The notes under the pieces were generated by a model. It was not told the DNA's origin. It worked only from the letters and a program-made list of their open reading frames with translations, and searched no databases. A stretch of DNA of 29,703 nt from a virus. The translations under genes were made by a program, and so were the position numbers. Below are positions 13,218 through 20,781 of this stretch, piece after piece; within the stretch, counting starts at the first letter, position 1, and the number at the start of each line of letters is the position of its first letter. Where the stretch lies: positions 1 to 29,703 of IMG/VR virus record IMGVR_UViG_3300042539_001312, one strand, 5' to 3'.

Positions 13218-15182
13218 TCAAGGCTTTGGAGGCAGGAATGTGCCTGTACCAGCATTGACTGGATATACTCCACTCAAGTTGGCAGCAAAACTCAATGCAC
13301 TCAAGTCTGTTACTCCCTTGGCATTGAATGTAAGTGCCGAGGTCTTTAACAGATTGGACAGCGTGATACTGCCACCCGCAGTCAGGGTCAAGGGGCCGAC
13401 CACAGAGTTGGTCGCCTGTGCAGATGTATTGAAGATATCCGCACCGCTGGTAACGCTAGTAACGCCGCCGTTCAATAGACCAATGTTAGCAGAAGCAAGT
13501 TCAACAACATTGATTGCACCGGTACCAGTAGTGATAGAGATCAAGCCAAAGTTGTTATTTGGCTGAGTCAGTGCCACTTCAGCATTGTTGGTGTTTACAG
13601 TAACATTGCCACGAACATCGGCGGATGTAGCAGGTACTTGAGTAACTGTGGAGCCCTCAAGACCAACTGTAGATACAGTCAAGTTACCACCAACAACGGT
13701 AGTACCAAGAACTGTGCTGCGAGCCTGTGTGATATTAGCATCAGCAGTAGCAGTCAGCGTAACATTACCGAGGTTGTTTAGACCAGCAGGGTTGTTAAGA
13801 GTAACATTGCCACCAGACAGATTGCTAGTAGCAGCAGTCACGCGGCTAGTAGCCAGCAACTGTACGATGTCGTTCTTGCTAGCAGCAACCAGATTGCCAG
13901 TAACAGCAACACGGTTCAAGTTCAGCGTAGCGTCTTCAAGGATAGTAGCATTACCACCAACGGTCAGACTTACAGGACCAAAACTGTGCTTGGCGCGTGT
14001 AATATTAGTGTCACCAGTTGTAACAAAGGCTGTTGGACCATATACGAACAGTCCTTCAGCACCATCAACGACGCTAGGAGCGGTGAATGTAGTGTTACCT
14101 GTGCTAGCAATAGCAACCTTATTCAGCGAGACGCGGGAGTTGGCAGATACATTAGTATCACCAGTTCCGCTGCTGGCAACATCAGTAAGATTTACCATGT
14201 TACCAGACAATGTCAGGTTACCAGCAGCAAGTGCGGTATAGTTAGTAGTAGCAGCAGTGCTGGCTACAACAATATTGTTACCAGACACAGTCACATTTGT
14301 GCTAGAAACTCTGGGTAAAGAAATGTCCTTACCAGACACAGCCAGATTGGCAACATTGAGTGTACCAGTTCCCTGCGTAACTGCACCAGCAGCAATAGTA
14401 CCGGTGGCATTGATAGTGATGTTACCCGTGGATGTAATAAATCCATTCGGAGCAATCACGACGCTTCCGCCAGATGTAGACACATCAGTCTTGCCGTTGA
14501 GCACCATGGGAGCAGATGCAGACGAACCAATCGTGACTGTGCCACCATAGGTATTGACAACAAGGTTACCAGTTACTACAGCACCACCGATATTAGCAGC
14601 ACGCGAAGCAATTGTGATACTATCACCAACAGACTGAATGATGGCACCATCATTTACGGTGACACCGTTAACCAGAACGCTGGTGGGTAGATTGTCTTGG
14701 CTGGGCAACTTACCATTGGTATTCCAGTATCCAAGAGATACAGTGGGATCATCCACAGTGCTAACATATAGTCCAGCAACATTGATGGTGCTGGTGCCGC
14801 CGATCAAAACGCCACCCGGATTAAGGATAAACACTTTGCCATTGGACTCAATAGCACCGTTGATTGTAGATGCTGCTCCACCAGTAACAATGTTTAGAAC
14901 AGATGAACCGGCAGACGGCAGTGTATATTCAATGCGTTCACCCGTATTGAATGTGCTTGTGCCGCTACCAAATGCCTGCCAAGACAACACGGCCTTGTTT
15001 GGTGCAGAAACATTCAGCGTGGTCGCTGTTCCTGTTACATTTACACCCGTTGTGGTTTGTAGATTGCTGACATCAATGCTAGGAATAGCAAAGACATAAC
15101 CAGCGAATACAAACGCCATGAACAAAGAAAAAGTCTTTGTCCAAAACGAGTTATTTCGTGTATTAGTATTATTGTATTTCAT
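13218..15182 (-). CDS. Filamentous-haemagglutinin-type secreted protein
   Basis: The 654-residue product has an extended signal (FWTKTFSLFMAFVFAGYVFA), then a TPS-type secretion domain with the diagnostic SNGKVFILNPGGVLIGGTST and INVAGLYVSTVDD near residue 125. After this come roughly 20-residue repeats of the form NVTVSGNNIVV / GNLTVST, predicted to stack as a beta-helix rich in Ala, Thr, Val and Asn. It ends without an anchor at TFLPPKP. The start is the ATG at 15182; the longer frame is low complexity. No TpsB transporter is seen here. GC content is higher than in neighbours, which suggests transfer from a host. Confidence 0.85.
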   Translation of the reverse strand: MKYNNTNTRNNSFWTKTFSLFMAFVFAGYVFAIPSIDVSNLQTTTGVNVTGTATTLNVSAPNKAVLSWQAFGSGTSTFNTGERIEYTLPSAGSSVLNIVTGGAASTINGAIESNGKVFILNPGGVLIGGTSTINVAGLYVSTVDDPTVSLGYWNTNGKLPSQDNLPTSVLVNGVTVNDGAIIQSVGDSITIASRAANIGGAVVTGNLVVNTYGGTVTIGSSASAPMVLNGKTDVSTSGGSVVIAPNGFITSTGNITINATGTIAAGAVTQGTGTLNVANLAVSGKDISLPRVSSTNVTVSGNNIVVASTAATTNYTALAAGNLTLSGNMVNLTDVASSGTGDTNVSANSRVSLNKVAIASTGNTTFTAPSVVDGAEGLFVYGPTAFVTTGDTNITRAKHSFGPVSLTVGGNATILEDATLNLNRVAVTGNLVAASKNDIVQLLATSRVTAATSNLSGGNVTLNNPAGLNNLGNVTLTATADANITQARSTVLGTTVVGGNLTVSTVGLEGSTVTQVPATSADVRGNVTVNTNNAEVALTQPNNNFGLISITTGTGAINVVELASANIGLLNGGVTSVTSGADIFNTSAQATNSVVGPLTLTAGGSITLSNLLKTSALTFNAKGVTDLSALSFAANLSGVYPVNAGTGTFLPPKP

Positions 15183-15306
15183 ATTTATTTTATGTATTTG
15201 TCTTTTACGACTTTGAACCGATAAATATACACGTATATACGACAGCGTCAAGTAAAAACTTCTTATATATATTTTTATATATACGATTTGATATATATTA
15301 TCACTT

Positions 15307-15732
15307 ATGTACACATATAAATGCCGCATCAACAAAGTTTTAGACGGTGACACCGTTGAAATAGATTTGGACTTGGGTTTCAATACAACCCTAGCTAACC
15401 AAAAAGTAAGATTGCTTGGTATAGACGCACCAGAATCTCGTACAACAAACAAAGAAGAAAAAGTGCGTGGTGCTCTTTCTAAAAAGAAACTACAAGAAAA
15501 ACTACCTGTAGGTTGTTCTGTAAAGATTATTACTCACAAGAATGATAATAACGACGACAAGTTTGGCCGCATACTTGGCGAGTTTATTCTTGATGATGGC
15601 ACCAATCTAAACAAGTGGATGATAGAGAATAACTATGCTGTTCCTTATCTTGGCGAAAATAAGGAACTGGTGCAAGAAGCACATCAAATCAATAAGAAGA
15701 AACTTATTGAGCGTGGCGAGTTGACTGCTTAA
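15307..15732 (+). CDS. Thermonuclease (SNase-like nuclease)
   Basis: A 141-residue staphylococcal-nuclease fold: INKVLDGDTVEIDLDLGF (Asp13, Asp15), VRLLGIDAPESRT (Arg35, Asp40, Glu43) and KFGRILGEF (Arg88). These match the calcium site, general base and the two catalytic Arg, so it should be active on DNA and RNA. There is no signal peptide, so it works in the cytoplasm or is carried in the virion. It is a lone plus-strand gene whose stop overlaps by four bases the stop of the converging beta-helix gene. Confidence 0.92.
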   Translation: MYTYKCRINKVLDGDTVEIDLDLGFNTTLANQKVRLLGIDAPESRTTNKEEKVRGALSKKKLQEKLPVGCSVKIITHKNDNNDDKFGRILGEFILDDGTNLNKWMIENNYAVPYLGENKELVQEAHQINKKKLIERGELTA

Positions 15733-16409
15733 TTGTCCAACTCTCTTGGGTCAAATACATTCCAGCCATCTGGCTTTCTTGTATCGCCAAACTTACGATT
15801 ATACATCCAATATAGTTTGGTGACTATTTCTGGCCATACAAACACTTTTGCGTTTGTGCCAATCAAATTTAGTGTATTCTTATCAAAATATCTGCCGCGA
15901 ATAATGATTGGACCGCCATCTTTGTTTTTACAGTTGATAAAAGTAAATCTGCGTGTCTTTGGACGATCTTGTTGGTCATAGATGCTATAATCACCAAGTA
16001 GTATGTCGTTAAATACACAACTACTGAAAGTAACATCGTGTACGCCGCCTTTTATACCAATATCACACACTTCATTTAGAGCATATGGCGATTTGATTGT
16101 TTGACGCACGCCATCATTTATAAATGTGCAATCTGTAAAAGCAACATTGCCGCCACGAACCATATCAAATGCTCGTGCGGTTCCATTTTTGAATATACAG
16201 TTCTTATATTCAAGACCAAAAGTCAGTGATGCTTTACCACCCCATCTAGTGTCTTGACCGTCTATAGTGCAGTTGTTTACAGCACTATCATCATTTTGAC
16301 TAAAGCAGAAAACAGATAATCCGTCGGTTCTGTTGTCTGATGTGTTTGGATTAAACGTATTTGATTTATCAAACGTTTGATTTTCTATTACGATATTTGT
16401 TATAGCCAT
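15729..16409 (-). CDS. Parallel beta-helix (pectate-lyase-like) protein
   Basis: The 226-residue protein is built of short coils typical of a right-handed beta-helix: VNNCTIDGQDTRW, LEYKNCIFKNGTAR, VAFTDCTFINDG, HDVTFSSCVFNDI and RFTFINCKNKDGG, with stacked Asn and Cys at equal positions. Such folds in phages are tail spikes or depolymerases that bind or cut polysaccharide. It has no signal peptide and no clear catalytic set, so a tail-spike fragment or adhesin is likely. An ATATTTATA motif lies six bases before the ATG. Confidence 0.75.
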   Translation of the reverse strand: MAITNIVIENQTFDKSNTFNPNTSDNRTDGLSVFCFSQNDDSAVNNCTIDGQDTRWGGKASLTFGLEYKNCIFKNGTARAFDMVRGGNVAFTDCTFINDGVRQTIKSPYALNEVCDIGIKGGVHDVTFSSCVFNDILLGDYSIYDQQDRPKTRRFTFINCKNKDGGPIIIRGRYFDKNTLNLIGTNAKVFVWPEIVTKLYWMYNRKFGDTRKPDGWNVFDPRELDN

Positions 16410-16415
16410 AATAGC

Positions 16416-16424
16416 TATAAATAT
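16416..16424 (-). promoter_or_regulatory. ATATTTATA start-proximal motif
   Basis: Exact copy of the recurring motif, six bases before the beta-helix protein ATG. Confidence 0.45.
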
Positions 16425-16455
16425 CGTTTATAAAAAATATTATATTATAACAAAC

Positions 16456-16545
16456 TGGCGGAAGAGGTGAGATTCGAACTCACGGTGACATTACTGCCAC
16501 GACGGTTTTCAAGACCGTTGCCTTAAACCACTCAGCCACTCTTCC
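16456..16545 (-). tRNA. tRNA-Ser(UGA)
   Basis: Class II tRNA. The acceptor GGAAGAG pairs with CTCTTCC, with G73 and encoded CCA. Anticodon loop CTTGAAA gives UGA. Confidence 0.95.
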
Positions 16546-16558
16546 ATAAAAATAACTA

Positions 16559-17200
16559 CTAAACTCTTCCTTTTTTCCAACCAAGCGGAATACTATCATT
16601 CCTCATTATCTTCTTATTGTCAACACCATTCGTTATCCACATCGTACCATACGCAGGGTTATTTTTCCCGTTATATTTTCCCGTTTTGGCTTTTTTCATT
16701 TTTTCTCTAGTTTCCAATGAATGTTTTCTGTTTGAAAATGTACCCCGATTGACCAAATAATGAAGTTTCAATCCATTAGAAATTTTCTGTCCAAATTCTT
16801 TTTTGTATTCTTGATTTTCTAGCATCTTTTCAAATTTTGAATGCATCTCTCGTAATTCGTTCTTGTCTCTCACGCCCGATGCCCGTCCTGTCAAATTGCC
16901 CATTTTATTCCGATTGATGAAATCAAATCCACCACATCCTCCCAATTTTATATTGTATGTGTCATCTCTTGCTATAAATTCTTCATCCACAATATCGGCT
17001 TCTTTTTGCCACATTTCTTCTTCACTCGAACATTCAAACAAAATTTCTTTTTCAAAATTTTCTTTTCCGTGTTTAGCAACAGATCTTTCCAATATAAGAC
17101 CGGATCCAAAATAAGCATCGTCTTTGTTGCCAGTTTTATGAGCACCAACATAAAACTTGTTGTTCAACTTATTGGTAATCTTATAAATCAAATAGTGCAT
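16559..17200 (-). CDS. GIY-YIG homing endonuclease with NUMOD3 motif
   Basis: A 213-residue homing endonuclease. The N-terminal GIY-YIG nuclease core reads HYLIYKITNKLNNKFYVGAHK, followed by the family's AYFGSGLILERSVAKHGKENFEKEIL. Then come a helical linker and a NUMOD3-type DNA-binding repeat (KHSLETREKMKKAKTGKYNGKNNPAYGTMW). It sits between the two tRNA-Ser genes, 13 bases from one. Such enzymes act only on their own spread, by cutting unoccupied sites. A TATATTTATT motif precedes the ATG by three bases. Confidence 0.92.
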   Translation of the reverse strand: MHYLIYKITNKLNNKFYVGAHKTGNKDDAYFGSGLILERSVAKHGKENFEKEILFECSSEEEMWQKEADIVDEEFIARDDTYNIKLGGCGGFDFINRNKMGNLTGRASGVRDKNELREMHSKFEKMLENQEYKKEFGQKISNGLKLHYLVNRGTFSNRKHSLETREKMKKAKTGKYNGKNNPAYGTMWITNGVDNKKIMRNDSIPLGWKKGRV

Positions 17201-17203
17201 ACC

Positions 17204-17213
17204 AATAAATATA
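17204..17213 (-). promoter_or_regulatory. TATATTTATT start-proximal motif
   Basis: The motif lies three bases before the GIY-YIG gene ATG and shows that even a mobile gene has acquired it. Confidence 0.4.
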
Positions 17214-17253
17214 GTTCAAAATGCTAATTTGAACTATTTTGAACTTATTATAA

Positions 17254-17347
17254 TGGCGGAAAAAGAGGGATTCGAACCCTCGGTAGGGATTTAAACCCCT
17301 ACAACGGTTTAGCAAACCGTCTCTTTAGACCACTCAGACATTTTTCC
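17254..17347 (-). tRNA. tRNA-Ser(GCU)
   Basis: Class II tRNA. The acceptor GGAAAAA pairs with TTTTTCC, with G73 and encoded CCA. Anticodon loop TTGCTAA gives GCU. Confidence 0.94.
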
Positions 17348-17407
17348 AAGACAAAAGAACCCTACGATATAAGTAGGGTTCTGTCAAGATTATAACTTTA
17401 TTATATT

Positions 17408-17794
17408 TTATTTAGAAGTGCTTACTTCTGGAGCATCTAGTGGCGTAGGTGCTGTTGTATAACCCGGCTTTTTTGTTTCTCTTGCCTTACAGCAATCAGC
17501 ACATTTGCAGGTAGTTGAACTGCCGCCGCCAACAAAAAATCCATATTCATGTTTTTCTGTGTTGGCGAAGATACCAACTTCTTTTCTGCCTCCAACAACA
17601 AGCAATCCGCATAGCAGAATAACAAGTAATAGCACGACAATGGGAGTAATCTTTGTTTTGCATTTGCCTGTGCAACAATCTGGCTCAGACACAAACAACG
17701 ATACAATAAATGCCCATATTGCCAAAATAGCATTACGAATCGCACGAACAACACTACCAATCAATCCTAATATATAGTTTATTATAGTTTTCAT
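17408..17794 (-). CDS. Two-helix membrane protein with Cys clusters
   Basis: The 128-residue protein has a long N-terminal hydrophobic segment (about residues 4-35) and a second helix (PIVVLLLVILLCGLLVVGG, about 51-69). Between them is PDCCTGKCKTK; after them is TCKCADCCKARE. The paired CxC/CC motifs could bind metal or form disulphides. The C-terminus is Pro/Thr rich. I do not recognise the family. It could be an envelope-associated phage protein or a lysis accessory. Confidence 0.65.
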   Translation of the reverse strand: MKTIINYILGLIGSVVRAIRNAILAIWAFIVSLFVSEPDCCTGKCKTKITPIVVLLLVILLCGLLVVGGRKEVGIFANTEKHEYGFFVGGGSSTTCKCADCCKARETKKPGYTTAPTPLDAPEVSTSK

Positions 17795-17837
17795 ATGTTT
17801 AAAAAAGTTATGTAATATATAAATATGGATATGAAAA

Positions 17838-18005
17838 CTATTTATCTAGCCTTGTGTATCTAGAATATACAGACTCTAGTACAGAGTTCTGTTTCAAGAA
17901 CTTATCTGCCATCTTGGAAATTTTTTTATGACATACTCCGTCATAAAATGCGTCAGATATTTCTTTCGCAGTTACTGGTTTGATAGATTTTTTCTTTTTT
18001 GGCAT
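17838..18005 (-). CDS. Small basic protein (55 aa)
   Basis: The frame starts MPKKKKSIKPVTAKEISDAF and ends YTRLDK, with stop TAG at 17838. It contains two short helices (AKEISDAFYDGVCHKKISKMADKFLKQ) and a Lys-rich N-terminus, and could bind nucleic acid. It fills the only space between the membrane-protein gene and tRNA-Pro on the same strand. No family is recognised. It is supported mainly by its coding-like composition and position. Confidence 0.5.
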   Translation of the reverse strand: MPKKKKSIKPVTAKEISDAFYDGVCHKKISKMADKFLKQNSVLESVYSRYTRLDK

Positions 18006-18055
18006 ATGTTTACTTGTATATATTACACATCGCAGATATTATGCCAATTATAAAA

Positions 18056-18133
18056 TGGTACAGGTGGTGAGATTTGAACTCACAATCTTTCCGCCCCAAA
18101 CGGAACGCGATAACCAGATTACGCTACACCTGT
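18056..18133 (-). tRNA. tRNA-Pro(UGG)
   Basis: The acceptor ACAGGTG pairs perfectly with CACCTGT and ACCA is encoded. Anticodon loop TTTGGGG gives UGG. Confidence 0.95.
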
Positions 18134-18187
18134 ATAAGTGGTGTAATCAAATACACTAGTTATATCTATTACACCACGATATAACTA

Positions 18188-18412
18188 TTACTTACCTTCC
18201 ACAAATCGATAGAGTTTTGTAGCAATTTCCATTGCTTCCTCTACGCGATTATCTTTTGGCAATTCCCATGTTCCTTTATCACCAGCAACATGGCGACGGC
18301 GTTCGAGTTCGTTGAAATAAGCAGAATCTGCTTGACCTATTGCTAGACCAAGAATTTCCAATCTAATTTCATAACCATTCTTACCCGTCTTTTGTGTATT
18401 TGTGTCTTTCAT
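18188..18412 (-). CDS. Small phage protein, GYEIRLEIL family
   Basis: A 74-residue soluble helical protein: GYEIRLEILGLAIGQADSAYFNELERRRH, then WELPKDNRVEEAMEIATKLYRFVEGK. Proteins with a (G/A)YEIRLE(I/V)L start and a C-terminal KLY-F helix recur in T4-like phages of water samples, to my memory without known function. Next on the plus side is a candidate structured RNA, and tRNA-Pro is downstream. Confidence 0.7.
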   Translation of the reverse strand: MKDTNTQKTGKNGYEIRLEILGLAIGQADSAYFNELERRRHVAGDKGTWELPKDNRVEEAMEIATKLYRFVEGK

Positions 18413-18494
18413 TGTGTGTGTATGAAATGATTTGCGTTATTGCATCTCATTTCGCACATCATAATGAAGTAAAAATCTATTTTGTCAAGTATAT

Positions 18495-18802
18495 AAAAAA
18501 GACTTGTCGTTAGTATCGTATGCGACGCCACGAAGGGACTGCCCTAGTTATGTGTGAAAATATTGGGAGGAATAATGATTACCTCCATTCCAACTCCGAT
18601 ATTTCAGTTATTCAGTCAGATGATACCGTCGCATCATAATGGTTCGCAATGTCATATGTTATTCTACATACAAACCATACCTCTGGTAGCTTCGGTTGGC
18701 CAACCTAGGCTTCAGCATAGTACCTTACTTACTACTCGGAGCAGAAACTTACCTATACTCTTCGTATAGATAATGCGTTAGTCCCATTTGATAAGACTTT
18801 TT
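18495..18802. ncRNA. Candidate structured RNA of about 300 nt
   Basis: No convincing gene lies in 18413-18814, but the stretch is closed end to end by a 12-bp helix with one mismatch (18496-18507 with 18790-18801). An 8-bp perfect helix ATGCGACG/CGTCGCAT (18520-18527, 18627-18634) forms a subdomain. Local hairpins include GGAGG/CCTCC (18566-18586), AGGG/CCCT at 18534, CTATAC/GTATAG near 18753 and the palindrome GGTTGGCCAACC at 18694-18705. Such nested pairing is typical of a folded RNA within a phage tRNA array. It lacks RNase P, tmRNA and group I intron signatures. The strand is unknown; neighbours are minus. Confidence 0.5.
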
Positions 18803-18814
18803 CCGCCACAAAAA

Positions 18815-18890
18815 TGGTGGACCCAACAGGGTTCGAACCTGCGACCTTCTGCTTGCAAAGCAGCTTCTCTACCAACTGAGATATGAGCCC
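18815..18890 (-). tRNA. tRNA-Ala(UGC)
   Basis: The acceptor GGGCTCA pairs with TGGGTCC through wobble pairs and ACCA is encoded. Anticodon loop TTTGCAA gives UGC. The usual alanine G3-U70 pair is present (third base G with U). Confidence 0.94.
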
Positions 18891-18960
18891 ATTATTTGAA
18901 AGAACGAGAATAACTATGTACTAGTTTAATAGAAAGTCAACAACATTCTATCATTTTATA

Positions 18961-18970
18961 TATATTTATA
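18961..18970 (+). promoter_or_regulatory. TATATTTATA start-proximal motif
   Basis: A plus-strand copy of the motif, three bases before the GTG start of the ADP-ribosyltransferase-like gene. It keeps the same orientation relative to the gene as the minus-strand copies. Confidence 0.45.
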
Positions 18971-18973
18971 ATT

Positions 18974-19405
18974 GTGAAACTATATCTACTAGCTAAAAAA
19001 ATATTAGAAAATGATTATAAAGGAACGCATAAAGCTCCAAGTAAATCAAACGGCTCTCCTTTACACGACCTTACGCAGATATATCCAGATGACATATACT
19101 CAAATAAAGCAGTAGCATATTATGGCGATAGAGCAACAGATTATAGTGACCAGTTGTCTATTAGCATAATGCATAATACCAAAGATAAACCAGACGCTAA
19201 AGTAAAGATATATCGTGCAGTTCCTTCAAATATACAAGGAGATATAAATGCGAGTGATTGGGTGACTATCAATAAGCAATATGCAGTTACTCACGGCGAA
19301 AGAACACTTGGTGGAGATTATAAAATAATAACCAAAGTTGTGCCAGCAAAGCATCTATATACAGACGCTAATAGTATTCACGAGTTTGGATATGACCCAA
19401 GTTAA
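18974..19405 (+). CDS. Predicted ADP-ribosyltransferase, possibly virion-carried
   Basis: The 143-residue product starts with GTG. Its C-terminal half reads AKVKIYRAVPSNI (Arg81), INASDWVTINKQYAVTHG (Thr98) and KVVPAKHLYTDANSIHEFGYDPS (Glu137). This order of Arg, Ser/Thr and Glu fits the R-S-E class of ADP-ribosyltransferases, and I have seen YRAVP...HEWGYDP proteins in phages. The first 12 residues, MKLYLLAKKILE then N, resemble a T4 capsid-targeting peptide with cleavage after ILE, as in T4 Alt, which is injected and modifies host RNA polymerase. The call is by motif only. It is one of few plus-strand genes in the array. Confidence 0.65.
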   Translation: MKLYLLAKKILENDYKGTHKAPSKSNGSPLHDLTQIYPDDIYSNKAVAYYGDRATDYSDQLSISIMHNTKDKPDAKVKIYRAVPSNIQGDINASDWVTINKQYAVTHGERTLGGDYKIITKVVPAKHLYTDANSIHEFGYDPS

Positions 19406-19406
19406 A

Positions 19407-19481
19407 TGGTGGTAGAGGTGGATCCTGACACCACAACCTGTCCGTTATCAACAGACTGCTCTTCCTTTGAGCTACTCTACC
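19407..19481 (-). tRNA. tRNA-Ile(GAU)
   Basis: The acceptor GGTAGAG pairs perfectly with CTCTACC and ACCA is encoded. Anticodon loop TTGATAA gives GAU. The T loop is GTCAGGA instead of TTCRANN. Confidence 0.9.
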
Positions 19482-19514
19482 ATAAAAACTATTTATAATT
19501 CATATATATGAAAT

Positions 19515-20273
19515 ATGAATAAAGAAAATGTTATAGTACACGCGGTGTGGGTTGGTGACAGTTTAAGCTTAATGGAACAACTCACAATAAAATTATTGCA
19601 GCTACACGGTCACGAAGTACATCTTTGGTGTTATGACAAAATAAAAAATGTACCAGACAAAACAATCTTACGAGACGCGGCGGATATAATGCCCAAAAGT
19701 TCAATTTTCTCATTTCAAGGAGAATATTTACCATATATTCCAAACGGGGGTATAGGTTCATTAAGTCATTGGTCTGATCAGTTTCAATGTAAGCTTCTTG
19801 CTATGGAAGGTGGAATATATTCCCAATTGGATGTAGCTTATTTGGCACCAATTAATTATAACCCAGAATATCTATTTGTTGATATTTTGGATGCAAGAAA
19901 AACATTAAGCACTTTCTTGATGAAATGTCCAAAAGGTTCTTCATTTGCGATTGAAGCATACAAAGAATTATCCATGAAAATAAATTATTTAACAATGCCA
20001 TATCTACATTGGGATTGTTCTATGAATTTGTGTATGGACATACTGGTAAACAGAACAAATATAACCACAAAGAAATGTCGAGAATGTTTTTTGCATCAAA
20101 AACATTATTTGGACCTTGGATGTAAAAAAACTGGCCCATTTTTTGGACCTTTCGAATTTCCGAAGGATTTATTGGCAATACACTGGTCGAATGCGACATT
20201 GAATGTATATAAAAATCATCCTATACCAAATTCATTTTACGAATCACTATTGAGATTCGTTGGACTAGTTTAG
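19515..20273 (+). CDS. GT32-like glycosyltransferase
   Basis: The 252-residue protein opens VIVHAVWVGDSLSLMEQLTI, the start seen in sugar-transferases of the DXD-containing GT32/capsular type. Later come IGSLSHWSDQFQCKLLAMEGGIYSQLDVAYL, where a DXD-like site would lie in GGIYSQLD with the first Asp replaced by Gln, and LAIHWSNATLNVYKNHP near the end. It may decorate a phage or host polysaccharide. The missing Asp lowers confidence in activity. TATTTATA lies 18 bases before the ATG. The gene converges with a small minus-strand gene, overlapping by nine bases. Confidence 0.7.
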   Translation: MNKENVIVHAVWVGDSLSLMEQLTIKLLQLHGHEVHLWCYDKIKNVPDKTILRDAADIMPKSSIFSFQGEYLPYIPNGGIGSLSHWSDQFQCKLLAMEGGIYSQLDVAYLAPINYNPEYLFVDILDARKTLSTFLMKCPKGSSFAIEAYKELSMKINYLTMPYLHWDCSMNLCMDILVNRTNITTKKCRECFLHQKHYLDLGCKKTGPFFGPFEFPKDLLAIHWSNATLNVYKNHPIPNSFYESLLRFVGLV

Positions 20274-20447
20274 ATCAAGATCAGTAAAATCATTGAGTAT
20301 ACCTTCATATCGCTTATCTTGCTTGTATATTTCAAGTATACGTTGATGCTCATAATCACTGGTTGGTATCCATTTAGGCGGTTCACCTTTTAGGAATATA
20401 ACCGTGTATGCTCTATGTTTATCTACTGCTCTGCGTATTATTATCAT
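20265..20447 (-). CDS. Small protein of unknown function (60 aa)
   Basis: Sixty residues, MIIIRRAVDKHRAYTVIFLK then GEPPKWIPTSDYEHQRILEIYKQDKRYEGILNDFTDLDLN. It looks like a beta-rich start followed by a helix, with an acidic end. The stop overlaps that of the converging glycosyltransferase gene, and tRNA-Gln lies just upstream. No family is recognised. Confidence 0.55.
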   Translation of the reverse strand: MIIIRRAVDKHRAYTVIFLKGEPPKWIPTSDYEHQRILEIYKQDKRYEGILNDFTDLDLN

Positions 20448-20461
20448 ATGAATATATATAG

Positions 20462-20535
20462 TGGCTGTTCCTCATGGATTCGAACCATGACAAAGCGAGT
20501 CAAAGTCGCTTGTGCTACCATTACACCAAGGAACA
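20462..20535 (-). tRNA. tRNA-Gln(UUG)
   Basis: The acceptor TGTTCCT pairs with AGGAACA, with G73 and encoded CCA; a U1-A72 start is usual for Gln. Anticodon loop CTTTGAC gives UUG. Confidence 0.95.
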
Positions 20536-20543
20536 AAATAAAC

Positions 20544-20619
20544 TGGTAGCCCCAGTGGGTCACGATCCCACCTCTCCTGCTTGAAAGGCAGGCGAACTCA
20601 ACCATTATTCTATGGGGCC
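20544..20619 (-). tRNA. tRNA-Glu(UUC)
   Basis: The acceptor GGCCCCA pairs with TGGGGCT. Anticodon loop CTTTCAA gives UUC and ACCA is encoded. The T loop is ATCGTGA, not TTCRANN. Confidence 0.93.
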
Positions 20620-20623
20620 AAAT

Positions 20624-20698
20624 TGGTAGGAGTACTAGGAATTTAACCTAGATTACAACGTCCGTAGCGTTGCGTGTTATACATTACACTATACTCCC
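20624..20698 (-). tRNA. tRNA-Arg(ACG)
   Basis: The acceptor GGGAGTA pairs with TACTCCT. Anticodon loop CTACGGA gives ACG, which needs host TadA to make inosine. ACCA is encoded. Confidence 0.93.
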
Positions 20699-20781
20699 AT
20701 AAATTGGTCCCTTCACTACCATAGGGGATCGCCACGGTTGGTAGGACAGCGGATCAGGCTGGTGGCTTCTTCATATGAAGT
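20699..20781. other. Spacer of tRNA length without a clear tRNA
   Basis: Between tRNA-Arg and tRNA-Tyr lie 83 bases. On the minus strand they end GGGACCA like a tRNA 3' end. They hold CAGC/GCTG around a 7-base loop and a perfect palindrome CTTCATATGAAG at 20769-20780, yet no acceptor or D arm forms. It may be a decayed tRNA gene or an RNA-processing hairpin. Confidence 0.3.

Noticed and set aside
13648-14241. Long plus-strand frame opposite the haemagglutinin-like gene
   Set aside because: It is a mirror of the repetitive, stop-poor coding strand; it has no motif or start signal.
18554-18769. 71-residue plus frame
   Set aside because: It lies within the candidate structured RNA, with no start signal or protein-like pattern.
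18495-18802. RNase P RNA as identity
   Set aside because: GAGCAGAAACTTAC at 18740 recalls one conserved block, but the GGAAAGUCC block and P4 pairing are absent.
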